Source: Polycladomyces abyssicola (GTDB taxonomy: Bacteria > Bacillota > Bacilli > Thermoactinomycetales > JIR-001). From it: a stretch of 64,000 nt of DNA. Made by a program: the position numbers and the translations under genes. Shown piece after piece: positions 1 through 8,575 of this stretch. How positions within the stretch are numbered: position 1 is the first letter of the stretch; every line of letters begins with the position of its first letter. Location of the stretch: NCBI RefSeq assembly GCF_018326425.1, contig NZ_AP024601.1, positions 2,902,001 through 2,966,000 on the forward strand, given 5' to 3'. The notes under the pieces are model-generated. The model was not told the DNA's origin. It did no database searches and was given only the letters and a program-made list of their open reading frames with translations.

Positions 1-1029
1 CCGTTGTGACCGGTCATACAGAACGGCCACTCGCCGCTTCTGCATATCCGGCACGCCGCCTGCCTCCATCACGCGATCCAGCTTCACCGCAAACCCTGTC
101 GCCGGAAGCGGACGGTCAAACCGCTCCAACAATTGGTCGTAACTGCCCCCGCTCAAGACAGGGAACCCCAGGGAAGCCGTATAGCCTTCAAAATAAATGC
201 CCGTATAATAGCCCAAACTGCCGACCAACCCCAAATCCAGCACCACGTGCGGCGTCACGCCGAAATCGGCGAGCGACGACCACATGGCTGAAAGCCGCTC
301 CACCGCCGCTTGTGTCTCCGGCGACGATGTCACCAAGTTGAGACACATCAACTCCGACGGATTTCTCCTCACCTGGAGCAACGAGGTCAGTTCCCGTTTT
401 ACCGAATCAGGCAAGGAAAATCGCTCCAACAAACCGAAAAACCCGACTACATTGCGGGCTCCCAACGATTCCTTCAGTTCTTGGACCGCCCCTTCATCCG
501 CCACTGCTTGCCGCAGCACACCATCCAGCAGGCCCACATGACCCACCGCCAATTGAAACGCGTCCAAACCACATGCCCGAATCGTTTCCACCGCAAGCGC
601 GATCACTTCCGCTTCTGCTTCGGGCGAAGCCTCCCCGACGAGCTCCACACCGGATTGGAAAAACTCGGCGTTGCGACCCGCGGAACGTTCTTGCGCCCGA
701 AACACGCTGCCATGGTACAACAGGCGAAGCGGCACGGGCACCTCACGCAATACGGACCCCACCACGCGTGCGATCGGTGCGGTTTGGTCGGGACGCAGCA
801 CGAGCGTTTTTCCTTCCCGGTCGATCAGCTTAAACAATTTCTCTTCGGGAATGGCACTGGCGCGACCCACGGTGTCATGGTACTCCAGCGTCGGCGTAAT
901 CACTTCCTGATATCCCCAACGCTCGAAACACCGGTGAATCCGCTCTTCCACCGCGCGTTTCTTCGCCGCCAACGACGGCGGAAAATCACGAAATCCGGTC
1001 GGTTTTTCAAATTCCCGCGGTTTTGCCAT
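1..1029 (-). CDS. hisZ: ATP phosphoribosyltransferase regulatory subunit HisZ (3' end beyond window)
   Basis: HisZ is a catalytically inactive paralogue of histidyl-tRNA synthetase that partners short-form HisG to make the first enzyme of histidine biosynthesis. The visible 343 residues begin MAKPREFEKPTGFRDF and carry the class II synthetase core. The segment YYTGIYFEGY, preceded by DLGLVGSLG, is typical of HisZ rather than HisS. The full protein should be about 390 residues, so roughly the last 50 are missing at the window edge. ATG at 1029 follows a GGGAG ribosome site. In B. subtilis hisZ heads the his operon and lies beside yvoF. Here a Ham1-type gene, pyrD, the RND locus and others separate the two. 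Confidence 0.93.
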   Translation of the reverse strand, partial: MAKPREFEKPTGFRDFPPSLAAKKRAVEERIHRCFERWGYQEVITPTLEYHDTVGRASAIPEEKLFKLIDREGKTLVLRPDQTAPIARVVGSVLREVPVPLRLLYHGSVFRAQERSAGRNAEFFQSGVELVGEASPEAEAEVIALAVETIRACGLDAFQLAVGHVGLLDGVLRQAVADEGAVQELKESLGARNVVGFFGLLERFSLPDSVKRELTSLLQVRRNPSELMCLNLVTSSPETQAAVERLSAMWSSLADFGVTPHVVLDLGLVGSLGYYTGIYFEGYTASLGFPVLSGGSYDQLLERFDRPLPATGFAVKLDRVMEAGGVPDMQKRRVAVLYDRSQR

Positions 1030-1212
1030 CCCATTCCACTCCCAGCGATACTTTAGTTTGCTAATAAATTAAAGCGGTCATTTTTCTGGTAGTGTAACAC
1101 CGACTTCCATCAGCGTCAATCCCCTAGTAGGTTGTTTGGCGATCTCTTTCGATCCATAATGGACAATAATTTTTACCAACATCCTTTAGAATGCCTCTTT
1201 CCCTTCACTCCA

Positions 1213-1773
1213 TCACCGGCTCAACAACCATTCCGCCATTTGCTCCAGTGCGCGACTGCGATACGAATACTTCATTTGTTCTTCAGGCGTCATCGCTCCC
1301 AATACCCGCGTTTCACCGTCGGGAATAAAGATGGGATTGAAAGGCAAGCCCGGTTCCGGTCGGATGCCATCAGGAATCGGATCGAGGATGCGCCCGGGTG
1401 TCCTTGCAGCAAACAGACGGGTTTCCCCATCCCAAGAAACGGCGATGCAACCTTCAAACCAAGCCGTCCGATCTTCCCCTTCCAATAGTTTTCTCACTCC
1501 GCGGTAACCAATCCGGTCAAACACCCTTTTGGTCAACACACCGGGAAAATGGTTGTACGCGGCGAAAAAGATGCCGGCGTCATCCACCATGACACGGTCA
1601 TATCCCATCCGACGAATTTGCCGCAGTTTTTCCATGGTTACCGTTTGAATTTCCCCACTGGTAGGCTCCCACAAATCGACGGATAATCCGATCACTTCAA
1701 TCCCGAACCGGGATAGTACCCGTTTCGCTTCTGCCAATTTTCCTTCATTTTGAGTGGCGAATTGCAACTTCAC
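1213..1773 (-). CDS. Non-canonical purine NTP pyrophosphatase (Ham1/RdgB family)
   Basis: Enzymes of this family hydrolyse ITP, dITP and XTP to the monophosphates and so keep deaminated purines out of nucleic acids. The 186-residue protein starts with the substrate-binding motif ATQNEGK (residues 6-12). It has the acidic segment VDDAGIFFAAYNHFPGV in mid-protein and FNPIFIPDG near the C-terminus, matching the family's conserved F-Y/F-D/N-P-I-F block. The pattern FPGV followed by LLEGEDRTAWF is closer to the archaeal MJ0226-like branch than to B. subtilis YsnA, judged by eye. Translation starts at GTG (1773) after a G-rich tract. It is not in an obvious operon; hisZ starts about 180 bp downstream. 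Confidence 0.85.
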   Translation of the reverse strand: MKLQFATQNEGKLAEAKRVLSRFGIEVIGLSVDLWEPTSGEIQTVTMEKLRQIRRMGYDRVMVDDAGIFFAAYNHFPGVLTKRVFDRIGYRGVRKLLEGEDRTAWFEGCIAVSWDGETRLFAARTPGRILDPIPDGIRPEPGLPFNPIFIPDGETRVLGAMTPEEQMKYSYRSRALEQMAEWLLSR

Positions 1774-1953
1774 TTCCCATTCCCCCGTTCCCGTACCATT
1801 ATAAGGGATGGCAGTCGGTGTATGGGCAAAAAACCGTCATACTCAGAGGACGATACTTTTTTTATACTGAAGAGGGAAAAAATCACGGTTACCATGCCCG
1901 GCTCCGCATATCTCATGCCCATCACTTGAAACCTGAAACGGAGGAGGGAGAAC

Positions 1954-2100
1954 ATGAGCTCATTGGCCCATCTCTTCATCATGATCGGCATCATCCTGGA
2001 ACTGGCCGGTGCGTTTTTCCTGCTCCGAAGAAACAGCGCCGGTTGGGAAGCGGTAGTTCTGGGTCTGCTCTGCCTGCTGGTTGGCTTTCTGGCCCGTTGA
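1954..2100 (+). CDS. Small membrane protein, 48 residues
   Basis: A short reading frame encodes 48 residues with two hydrophobic segments (about 5-22 and 32-47) joined by the polar turn RRNSAGW. ATG at 1954 is preceded at ideal distance by a strong GGAGGAGGG ribosome site (1941-1949), which is the main reason to believe it. No family is recognised. It lies in the divergent gap between the Ham1-type gene and pyrD. It could be a two-helix membrane peptide; no function is assigned. Confidence 0.6.
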   Translation: MSSLAHLFIMIGIILELAGAFFLLRRNSAGWEAVVLGLLCLLVGFLAR

Positions 2101-2269
2101 CAAATCGGTTGCCAAAGTCAACAGTTGGCCCTTATCCCACTCACCCCTTTGGATGAGGGTATGTAAGAGAACCATCAGCCCGCTACGATTCGGTTCGCCG
2201 ATCGCTCGGAAAAAACCGCTTTGTTTAAGCCTTTTCGCTTCCGTTTGAGTGCTTCTCCTCCTGAAAATG

Positions 2270-2278
2270 TGGTATCCT
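2270..2278 (+). promoter_or_regulatory. Possible extended -10 for pyrD
   Basis: TGG followed by TATCCT matches an extended -10 (TGnTATAAT) about 40 bp before the pyrD start. No clear -35 is visible. Confidence 0.35.
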
Positions 2279-2316
2279 ACCATACGAAACCCTGACCGGA
2301 AAGGACGCGAGTACCC

Positions 2317-3399
2317 TTGTATGCAATATGGAGAAAATGGCTGTTTCGATTGGACCCGGAAACTGCACATGAGTGGACGATACGCAGTTTGCAGGCCATG
2401 CAGTCTGTCCCTGCATTTCTTGCCGCTGTCGAACGCCGCATGTGCGTAATGGATGATCGGCTCGCCGTCCGTTGCTGGAATCGCATTTTCCCTAATCCCG
2501 TCGGTTTGGCGGCCGGGTTCGACAAACACGCAGGTGTATACCCGGCGCTGGCCGCTTTCGGATTTGGATCGATCGAGGTGGGGACACTCACCCCGCGACC
2601 TCAACCGGGCAATCCGAAGCCGCGCCTGTTCCGTCTGCCGGAAGACGAGGCTATCATCAACCGAATGGGCTTCAATAACAGCGGCATCGAACATGCAGCC
2701 CGATCATTTGTCAGTCTTCCCCGTCCCGCCATTCCCATCGGCATCAATTTGGGCAAAAACAAGGAAATCCCCAATGAAAAGGCGGCCAATGACTACCGAA
2801 TTGGCTTGCGAACGCTGTACAGATACGGCGATTATTTCGTCATCAACATCAGTTCTCCCAATACCCAAGGATTGCGTGATCTTCAGCAAGTGAACGCCCT
2901 AGACCGATTGTTGGCCGAGGTGATGGCGGAAAAACGGCAACTGCAAAAAGAAACGGGCGAAGAGCGACCCATTCTGCTCAAGGTGGCCCCCGACATGCCG
3001 TTGGAAATGCTGTCCGATATGGTACGAATCGGATTGCAACACCGCATCAACGGATTCATTGCCACCAACACCACGTTGACCCGGGAAGGATTGAAAAACG
3101 CACATGCCGGGGAAACAGGCGGCTTAAGCGGAAAACCACTCCGTCGCAAATCCACTGAATTTATCCGGCACATCTACCGGGAAACCGAGGGTAGCGTCCC
3201 CATCATCGGGGTAGGTGGCATCTTTACCGGTGAGGACGCTTATGAAAAAATACGGGCGGGCGCCCGGCTGGTGCAGGTGTATACCGGCATGATCTACCGC
3301 GGCCCCGGCATCGCGCGGGAGATCAATCAAACGTTGATCCGTGTTTTGGAACGTGACGGCTTGAATTCGATTGAAGCAGCCGTCGGAGCTGACGTGTGA
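2317..3399 (+). CDS. pyrD: Dihydroorotate dehydrogenase (quinone), class 2
   Basis: PyrD oxidises dihydroorotate to orotate with FMN and passes electrons to membrane quinone, the fourth step of pyrimidine synthesis. The 360-residue protein has the class 2 N-terminal membrane-binding helices (RKWLFRLDPETAHEWT), then the FMN barrel with GFDKHAGVYPAL, NRMGFNNSG, NISSPNTQGLRDL (catalytic Ser in the NISSPN region) and IGVGGIFTGEDA near the end. Translation begins at TTG (2317): this gives the conserved MYxxxRKxLF start, and AAGGA lies 11 nt upstream. The gene stands alone, whereas bacilli usually carry a class 1B pyrD in the pyr operon. Confidence 0.95.
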   Translation: MYAIWRKWLFRLDPETAHEWTIRSLQAMQSVPAFLAAVERRMCVMDDRLAVRCWNRIFPNPVGLAAGFDKHAGVYPALAAFGFGSIEVGTLTPRPQPGNPKPRLFRLPEDEAIINRMGFNNSGIEHAARSFVSLPRPAIPIGINLGKNKEIPNEKAANDYRIGLRTLYRYGDYFVINISSPNTQGLRDLQQVNALDRLLAEVMAEKRQLQKETGEERPILLKVAPDMPLEMLSDMVRIGLQHRINGFIATNTTLTREGLKNAHAGETGGLSGKPLRRKSTEFIRHIYRETEGSVPIIGVGGIFTGEDAYEKIRAGARLVQVYTGMIYRGPGIAREINQTLIRVLERDGLNSIEAAVGADV

Positions 3400-3459
3400 C
3401 GATCTAACTCGAGCTGTAGAAGATCGTCACTGGTTCTCCACCTGGTGTTAAGTGGGAAT

Positions 3460-3484
3460 GACGGTCCGGAACAGAAGGACCGTC
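3460..3484. other. Stem-loop downstream of pyrD
   Basis: GACGGTCC and GGACCGTC form a perfect 8-bp stem around a 9-nt loop, 60 bp after the pyrD stop. No T-run follows, so it is at best a weak terminator or an mRNA 3' stabiliser. Confidence 0.4.
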
Positions 3485-4168
3485 CCTCCCAAACCACGTT
3501 ATTGTGAAAACACCGTCAGAGGATGTGAAACACCAGTCAATCGTTTTGAGAACAAAAAAATAACCCTCTTAATGATGGGCAGGTTGTGACAAAACTATCC
3601 GATTCCCCTTTAAACTCTCGTATCATGCTTAAACAAAGATCAGAATCGCTTTCCCACGCCTATGTTGACGGGAATTTTTCCTGTTCCCGAACAGAAACGT
3701 CCTTTTCCTCTTATATTCAGACCTACATTAACAGACTGACTTGTTAGTAGAGCGAGTCTTAATGCTCTTCTAATTCCAAGGTAATTAGCAATATTACCCC
3801 ACTTAAAACTTCAAACCTATATTCACTTGCTGACCTGTTTCATAAGGGATTCTTAATGCTGTTTTCACATCTAATGGCATATGACTCACTTGGGGAATGC
3901 GGTTCTCATCGGTTTACCCGTTACATGGAGCGATATCGATGAGTCTGGGTGTATCTAGGATGGGAAAACATGTCCTTTAGGACTTCGTCACGATCAGCCT
4001 CATTATCAGTATCGTGGTCATTTTGGCGCTGATGTTGGTATTATTTATAATGTAGTCTGCCAACCCGCCAAATCGACAGCCAACCAAATTTTAAATATAA
4101 AAGAGGGAATATCCCATCATTCTGTCGAAATCCGGTATCATGACACTTTACTAAAGTGAGGCGAACCC
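3485..4168. other. Gene-poor, AT-richer intergenic region
   Basis: No complete gene with a convincing ribosome site is visible over about 680 bp. The only coding-like trace is at 3970-4055 on the plus strand. ATG at 3970, preceded by AGGATGG, starts MSF and then shifts frame; the adjacent frame (3981-4055) encodes DFVTISLIISIVVILALM and ends LVLFIM-stop, a single membrane helix. Removing two bases near 3978 would join them into a peptide of about 27 residues, so this may be a decayed small membrane-peptide gene. Confidence 0.35.
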
Positions 4169-4513
4169 ATGATGGAGGACAGGAACCGATCCGCTCGTTT
4201 CGGTTACGCTTGTTTCGTGACCGTTACGGGGGTCGCCTTGGGATTGTGGGGAACATGGAGTGACCTGGATCCGCGTACCCCCCGATTCCTTCCCATCTTC
4301 CTCACGGAATGCGCGCTGTTGCAAGTAGTTTTAACGCTTCCGCCACTACTCGTCCGACGCCCATCGATCCAATCATTGGCGCTCAGCGGGGCATTCGCCA
4401 CCGGCATTTTCGCTCTTTGTGTCGATCCTTACCACTGGTTCATTCCCAGCTTTTTGATCATGACCGGGGGATATTATGCCGTCGATCAAACCAACAGGAC
4501 ATCCATACGATGA
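4169..4513 (+). CDS. Hypothetical membrane protein, 114 residues
   Basis: The predicted protein has four hydrophobic stretches (about 11-28, 41-60, 69-85 and 91-104) with short polar loops, so it is probably a small integral membrane protein. ATG at 4169 follows a weak GTGAGG ribosome-site-like tract. No family is recognised. Its neighbours, the pyrD-side gap and the small peptide gene at 4758, suggest no role. Confidence 0.5.
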   Translation: MMEDRNRSARFGYACFVTVTGVALGLWGTWSDLDPRTPRFLPIFLTECALLQVVLTLPPLLVRRPSIQSLALSGAFATGIFALCVDPYHWFIPSFLIMTGGYYAVDQTNRTSIR

Positions 4514-4718
4514 AGCTGTGGCCGTTAGGATAGCGGGAGCGGCGACGGTTGCCGCACCCCGGTTGCTTGCTCACAATGTTCCGTGGAAACGGGTAATCTC
4601 TCTTATTGCATCGACTGCCTTGTGTCGTATCGCCACTGACCAAAAAAGAGTAAGGAAGGATTTCCCGCTCTTTGCGTGGAAATGGTTGTAGAGGAGGAGT
4701 CCGAGGACGGGTCGCGTT

Positions 4719-4746
4719 CCTTTCTTCGTCACACGGCGAAGAAAGG
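4719..4746 (+). promoter_or_regulatory. Hairpin masking the ribosome site of the 4758 peptide gene
   Basis: CCTTTCTTCG (4719-4728) pairs perfectly with CGAAGAAAGG (4737-4746) across an 8-nt loop. The 3' arm includes the first bases of the AAAGGAGG ribosome site (4742-4749) of the next gene. Such stems keep type I toxin mRNAs poorly translated until processed or refolded. That role is inferred from the pairing. Confidence 0.55.
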
Positions 4747-4757
4747 AGGTGATGCTT

Positions 4758-4862
4758 GTGACGGAAACGATTGATTTGCTATCGCTGGTGTTGCAAGTTG
4801 TTGCAACTACTGCGTTGGTGATACAAGTTGTCGTTCACGTCGTGACATCACGAAAAAAGTGA
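4758..4862 (+). CDS. Small hydrophobic peptide, holin-like/type I toxin candidate (34 residues)
   Basis: The peptide reads TETIDLLSLVLQVVATTALV, then IQVVVHVV and a basic tail TSRKK: one membrane helix with a charged C-terminus. This is the layout of the short 'putative holin-like toxins' and type I toxins of Bacillota. GTG at 4758 is preferred because AAAGGAGG lies 8 nt upstream; ATG at 4752 would be too close. The stop codon lies inside the left arm of a long terminator hairpin, also common in this class. No antitoxin RNA can be proved from sequence alone; an antisense RNA overlapping the hairpin is possible. Family assignment rests on architecture, not on an alignment. Confidence 0.55.
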   Translation: MTETIDLLSLVLQVVATTALVIQVVVHVVTSRKK

Positions 4863-4901
4863 CCCGTGGGCCTGCCAACCTGAGGGTCACTTTTTCGTGA
4901 T
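4847..4901. terminator. Long bidirectional terminator overlapping the small peptide stop
   Basis: ATCACGAAAAAAGTGACCC (4847-4865) pairs with GGGTCACTTTTTCGTGAT (4884-4901) with a single unpaired A. The A-rich and T-rich arms make it work as an intrinsic terminator on either strand, so it could also end a convergent antisense transcript. Confidence 0.75.
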
Positions 4902-5035
4902 CAATGGGTTGTAAGAACGCGGCCCTACCGAGGGCTCCTTCTCACTTATTTATATTATACGCATATGTTGGCAAAAAAATCAAACTGATTTGTGATAGGA
5001 AACAGGCTGGGGAAAGTCCGTCGTTTGGTGTAGCC

Positions 5036-8000
5036 CTAACCCGTCGTCACTTCGGTACGCCGATTTCGCGTCAACCGGTCTTTCCCCCGTGTGAGAATGC
5101 TGTACATAATCGGAACGATAAAGAGGGTCAGCAGTGTGGAGGAAGTCAACCCTCCGATCACCACAACGGCCAATCCCTGTGAAATGAGTGACCCTTCACC
5201 GTAACCCAGCCCCAACGGCAACAGGGCGAACACGGTGGCCAGCGCCGTCATCAGAATCGGCCGTAACCGGGTACCGGCCGCTTCCAGGAGCGCCGAACGG
5301 ATGTCCAGCCCGCGTGCCCGTTGTTGCTGAACCCGGTCGATCAACACGATCGCATTGGTGACGACGATTCCGATCAGCATCAGTGCCCCGATCATAGCGG
5401 ATACGCTGATCGGTTGGTCAGACAGCCACAAACCGACCAATCCGCCGATCACAGCAAACGGCAGGGAAAACAGGATCGTGAACGGAGCAGTCGCTTCACC
5501 AAAGGTGACGATCATCACCAAGTAGACGGCGGCTACAGCCACTACCATGGCAATACCCAGCTGGGCAAAGCTTTTTTGCATCTCCTCCGTGTCGCCCCTC
5601 AGCGTTACCTTCACGCCGGACGGAAGTTTCATCCCGTTGATGATCTGCTGGACTTGCCGTGACAGCGCCCCCGTGTCCTTGCCGATTACGTCGCCAGATA
5701 CCTGAGCATACTGGGATCCGTTCTCTTTTTGAATGGTGACGGGCCCCTGCTCAACCCTGACGGAAGCGATGTCACCCAATTTGATCATCTTGCCTGTCGG
5801 GGTCAATAATTGAATGGCTTTCAATCGCTCGACGGAATGCAGGTCCTTGTTTGCCAACCCCAGTTTAATCTCCTCGGTCTGGCTCCCTTTCTCTAGCTCA
5901 CTCACTTTTTCCGCCTGCAACAACCCGCGAATCGACATTGCCACCTGCATCGGCACCAAACCGTGTTGGGCAGCTTTGGCCTGATCGACATGGACGGAAA
6001 CCAGTCCTTTTTGTTCGCTCAGGTTGTTGGTCACATTGGTAAGGCCGCTCACTTTCTTCATTTTGTTCGTCAAGATGTCAGCCGTTTTTCGGATGTCCGC
6101 CATTCGCTCCCCTTTGATGATCGCAACAATCTGGCTGGAAGGCGGTCCGATGCTTTTCACTTCCAATACCTGCAGTTCACCATTTCCTTTGATGTTGCCC
6201 AAGTCGTTCCGTACTTGGGACAAGAAACGGTCCATGTCCGTGTCCGGATCGAGGTTGGCAAACAGGGACACCTTGTTGGTGCTGCCGATCGTCCCGTCCC
6301 CTGCCAACTGTCCGCGCAAATTACCCACGGTCGTGGACACTTGCTTTACTTGGGGATAGTTCCGCAGCTTTGCTTCCAATTTCCGAGCCTGGGCATCAGT
6401 GGTACTCAAAGCGGTACCGGGCGGCAATTCCAGTTTCACTTGCACAGCTTTGTCCTTATTGGACGGGAGAAAACTGGTTCCTACCAACGGGATGAGGAAC
6501 AGACTGGCGACAAGTGCCAAAGTGGATACAGACAGAACGACTCCTTTGTGATCCAAAGCCCATGCCAATGCCCGTCGGTAACTGGCCGCCATTCCGCTTT
6601 CCTTCTTATTGAAGCGTGGCTGTTTCCTTTTGTTCAACAGCATCAATTTCGCCATCAGCGGAACCACCGTAACGGCGACAATCAGTGAACAAAGAAGGGC
6701 AAATACCACCGTCAGCGCAAACGGCAGAAACACTTTGCCGACAATCCCACTGACCAAGCCCAATGGTACGAATACCGCCACCGTCGTCAGGGTGGAAGAT
6801 GTAATGGCAGCCCCCACTTCCTTGGTGGCATAGGTGATCAGATCGACGGTCCGATCGCGGTTTTTCATCAGGTGACGATAAATGTTTTCAATTACGACGA
6901 TGCTGTCATCCACCACCCGCCCGATGGCGACAGCCAAACCACCGAGAGTCATCACATTCAACGTGATGTCCGCTTGTTTGAGAAGAATCAGTGTGGCCAA
7001 CACCGACAGCGGAATCGAAACTACGGCGATCAATGTCGTACGGAAATTGCGCAGGAACAACAGAATCACAACGGCTGCAAACAGTGCTCCCAACAAGCCT
7101 TCCCGCACCATGCTTCGAATCGACGATTTTACCGCTCGCGATTGGTCAAACAACAATGTGAACTGTACATTGGGATCCTGCTTTTTCAGCGTTGCCAGTT
7201 TAGCCGAGACCGCTTCAGCCGCTTCCACGATGTTGCCGTCGGGGTCCTTGATCAACTCGATATTGACCGACGGCTTCCCATTCATGCGCGTAATCATGGT
7301 GCTGTCCTGTTGCGATTCGCTGATATCAGCGATTTCGGACAGTTTCACCGTCTGAATTTGTGTTTCCTTGATCTTCGGTTTACCGCCTGTCTTCGGTTGT
7401 TCACCCATTTCGCGCGGGGCTCCGCCTGCGGGTGCCCCCTTGGGTTGCGGCATCTGCTTTTGTAGTTGGCTCAGCTGTGCATTGAGCTGTTTCAACGCTT
7501 GTATCTCGGCAGCCACTTTCGGTTTCAACTGCGCCACCTGTGCAGCTGCTTCCTGATCCTGCGGGTTTTGCTTAAGCCGCATTTCCGCGGCGTTGAGTGC
7601 GATTTGATCCCCCAACAGCTGGGCCTGCAATTGTTGTGCTGATTGTAAGATACGCACTTGAGCCTGCAACAGCCCCACACCTTGGCCCACTTCACCCAAT
7701 CCCTGGCCCAGTTGACCAACTGACTGGCCCAGGCCGCCGACAGCCTGACCCAATCCCTGCATGCTTTGGCCGATCTGGTTGAAGGCATCCTCCATTCCTT
7801 CCTGTGGATTGGGTTGGATGGTGAGGCGTAAATTTTTCAATTGATCAACGGACGTGATCTTCTGATCCACCCGTATTGGCAAATCCAACCGCCCGGACGG
7901 CAATTCGCCCACCGGGATGGAAACGTTGCTCGCCTGGAGCGCTTGCTGAACCTGTTGCGCCGTCAGATTGTACTTTTTCAGCCGATCCTGTTTCAAGCGA

Positions 8001-8554
8001 ACATACACGGCTTTGGGGCCCTGTCCCTTGATCTGCACCTGACCCACGCCATCAGCTGTTTTCAGGATGGGCTCAGCCGTTTCCTTCACCCATTTTTCCA
8101 GTTCTTCCGGGTCTTTGGTTTGGCTTGTCACCCCTAGGATCATGAACGGAAATGTATTGAATCCGAACCGGCTGAACGACGGTTTCATCGCGCCGTCCGG
8201 CAGGGAGACACGGTCAACCGCTTCCTGTATCTCCTGCTTGGCCTTGTCCAGATCCGTGTCGAAATCATACTCCACGACCACAACCGACGTGCTGTCAGCC
8301 GACACCGAACTGATCTTCTTGGCTCCGGCAATTCCCTGCAACGATTGCTCGATCGGCTGTGTCACCTTTTGGTCCACATCCTGTGGCGATGCTCCCGGAT
8401 ACGGCGTGATCACCACAATGACCGGGAACGTGATGTCGGGCATCGCTTCCATTTTCAGCTGGGTTGCCGTATACAGTCCGCCGAAGGTGACCAGCAGGAC
8501 CAGGATCAGCACGGCAGCCGTGTTTCGCAGGGAGAACCGCGTCAATACGCCCAC
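5036..8554 (-). CDS. RND-family efflux transporter, SwrC/AcrB-like, with internal insert
   Basis: RND pumps use the proton gradient to export hydrophobic compounds; in Gram-positive bacteria the SwrC group exports surfactants and drugs without an outer-membrane partner. The 1172-residue protein has the N-terminal helix (about 12-31), the porter domain entry MPDITFPVI, the TM4 proton-relay segment GRVVDDSIVVIENI, and a repeated second half ending in TM10-12. SwrC has about 1065 residues. The excess is an insert at about 247-398: Gly/Gln-rich heptads (GQSMQGLGQAVGGLGQSVGQ) followed by a Q/A/L-rich coiled coil and a Pro/Gly/Lys linker. GTG at 8554 lies 7 nt after AAAGGAGG; ATG at 8558 is out of frame. 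A TetR regulator lies upstream on the same strand. Confidence 0.92.
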   Translation of the reverse strand: MGVLTRFSLRNTAAVLILVLLVTFGGLYTATQLKMEAMPDITFPVIVVITPYPGASPQDVDQKVTQPIEQSLQGIAGAKKISSVSADSTSVVVVEYDFDTDLDKAKQEIQEAVDRVSLPDGAMKPSFSRFGFNTFPFMILGVTSQTKDPEELEKWVKETAEPILKTADGVGQVQIKGQGPKAVYVRLKQDRLKKYNLTAQQVQQALQASNVSIPVGELPSGRLDLPIRVDQKITSVDQLKNLRLTIQPNPQEGMEDAFNQIGQSMQGLGQAVGGLGQSVGQLGQGLGEVGQGVGLLQAQVRILQSAQQLQAQLLGDQIALNAAEMRLKQNPQDQEAAAQVAQLKPKVAAEIQALKQLNAQLSQLQKQMPQPKGAPAGGAPREMGEQPKTGGKPKIKETQIQTVKLSEIADISESQQDSTMITRMNGKPSVNIELIKDPDGNIVEAAEAVSAKLATLKKQDPNVQFTLLFDQSRAVKSSIRSMVREGLLGALFAAVVILLFLRNFRTTLIAVVSIPLSVLATLILLKQADITLNVMTLGGLAVAIGRVVDDSIVVIENIYRHLMKNRDRTVDLITYATKEVGAAITSSTLTTVAVFVPLGLVSGIVGKVFLPFALTVVFALLCSLIVAVTVVPLMAKLMLLNKRKQPRFNKKESGMAASYRRALAWALDHKGVVLSVSTLALVASLFLIPLVGTSFLPSNKDKAVQVKLELPPGTALSTTDAQARKLEAKLRNYPQVKQVSTTVGNLRGQLAGDGTIGSTNKVSLFANLDPDTDMDRFLSQVRNDLGNIKGNGELQVLEVKSIGPPSSQIVAIIKGERMADIRKTADILTNKMKKVSGLTNVTNNLSEQKGLVSVHVDQAKAAQHGLVPMQVAMSIRGLLQAEKVSELEKGSQTEEIKLGLANKDLHSVERLKAIQLLTPTGKMIKLGDIASVRVEQGPVTIQKENGSQYAQVSGDVIGKDTGALSRQVQQIINGMKLPSGVKVTLRGDTEEMQKSFAQLGIAMVVAVAAVYLVMIVTFGEATAPFTILFSLPFAVIGGLVGLWLSDQPISVSAMIGALMLIGIVVTNAIVLIDRVQQQRARGLDIRSALLEAAGTRLRPILMTALATVFALLPLGLGYGEGSLISQGLAVVVIGGLTSSTLLTLFIVPIMYSILTRGKDRLTRNRRTEVTTG

Positions 8555-8575
8555 ACATGCTCCTCCTTTAACTAA

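Noticed and set aside
310-1056. Long plus-strand reading frame over hisZ
   Set aside because: The minus strand of the same region encodes a clear HisZ; the plus-strand frame is low-complexity in Arg/His and has no ribosome site.
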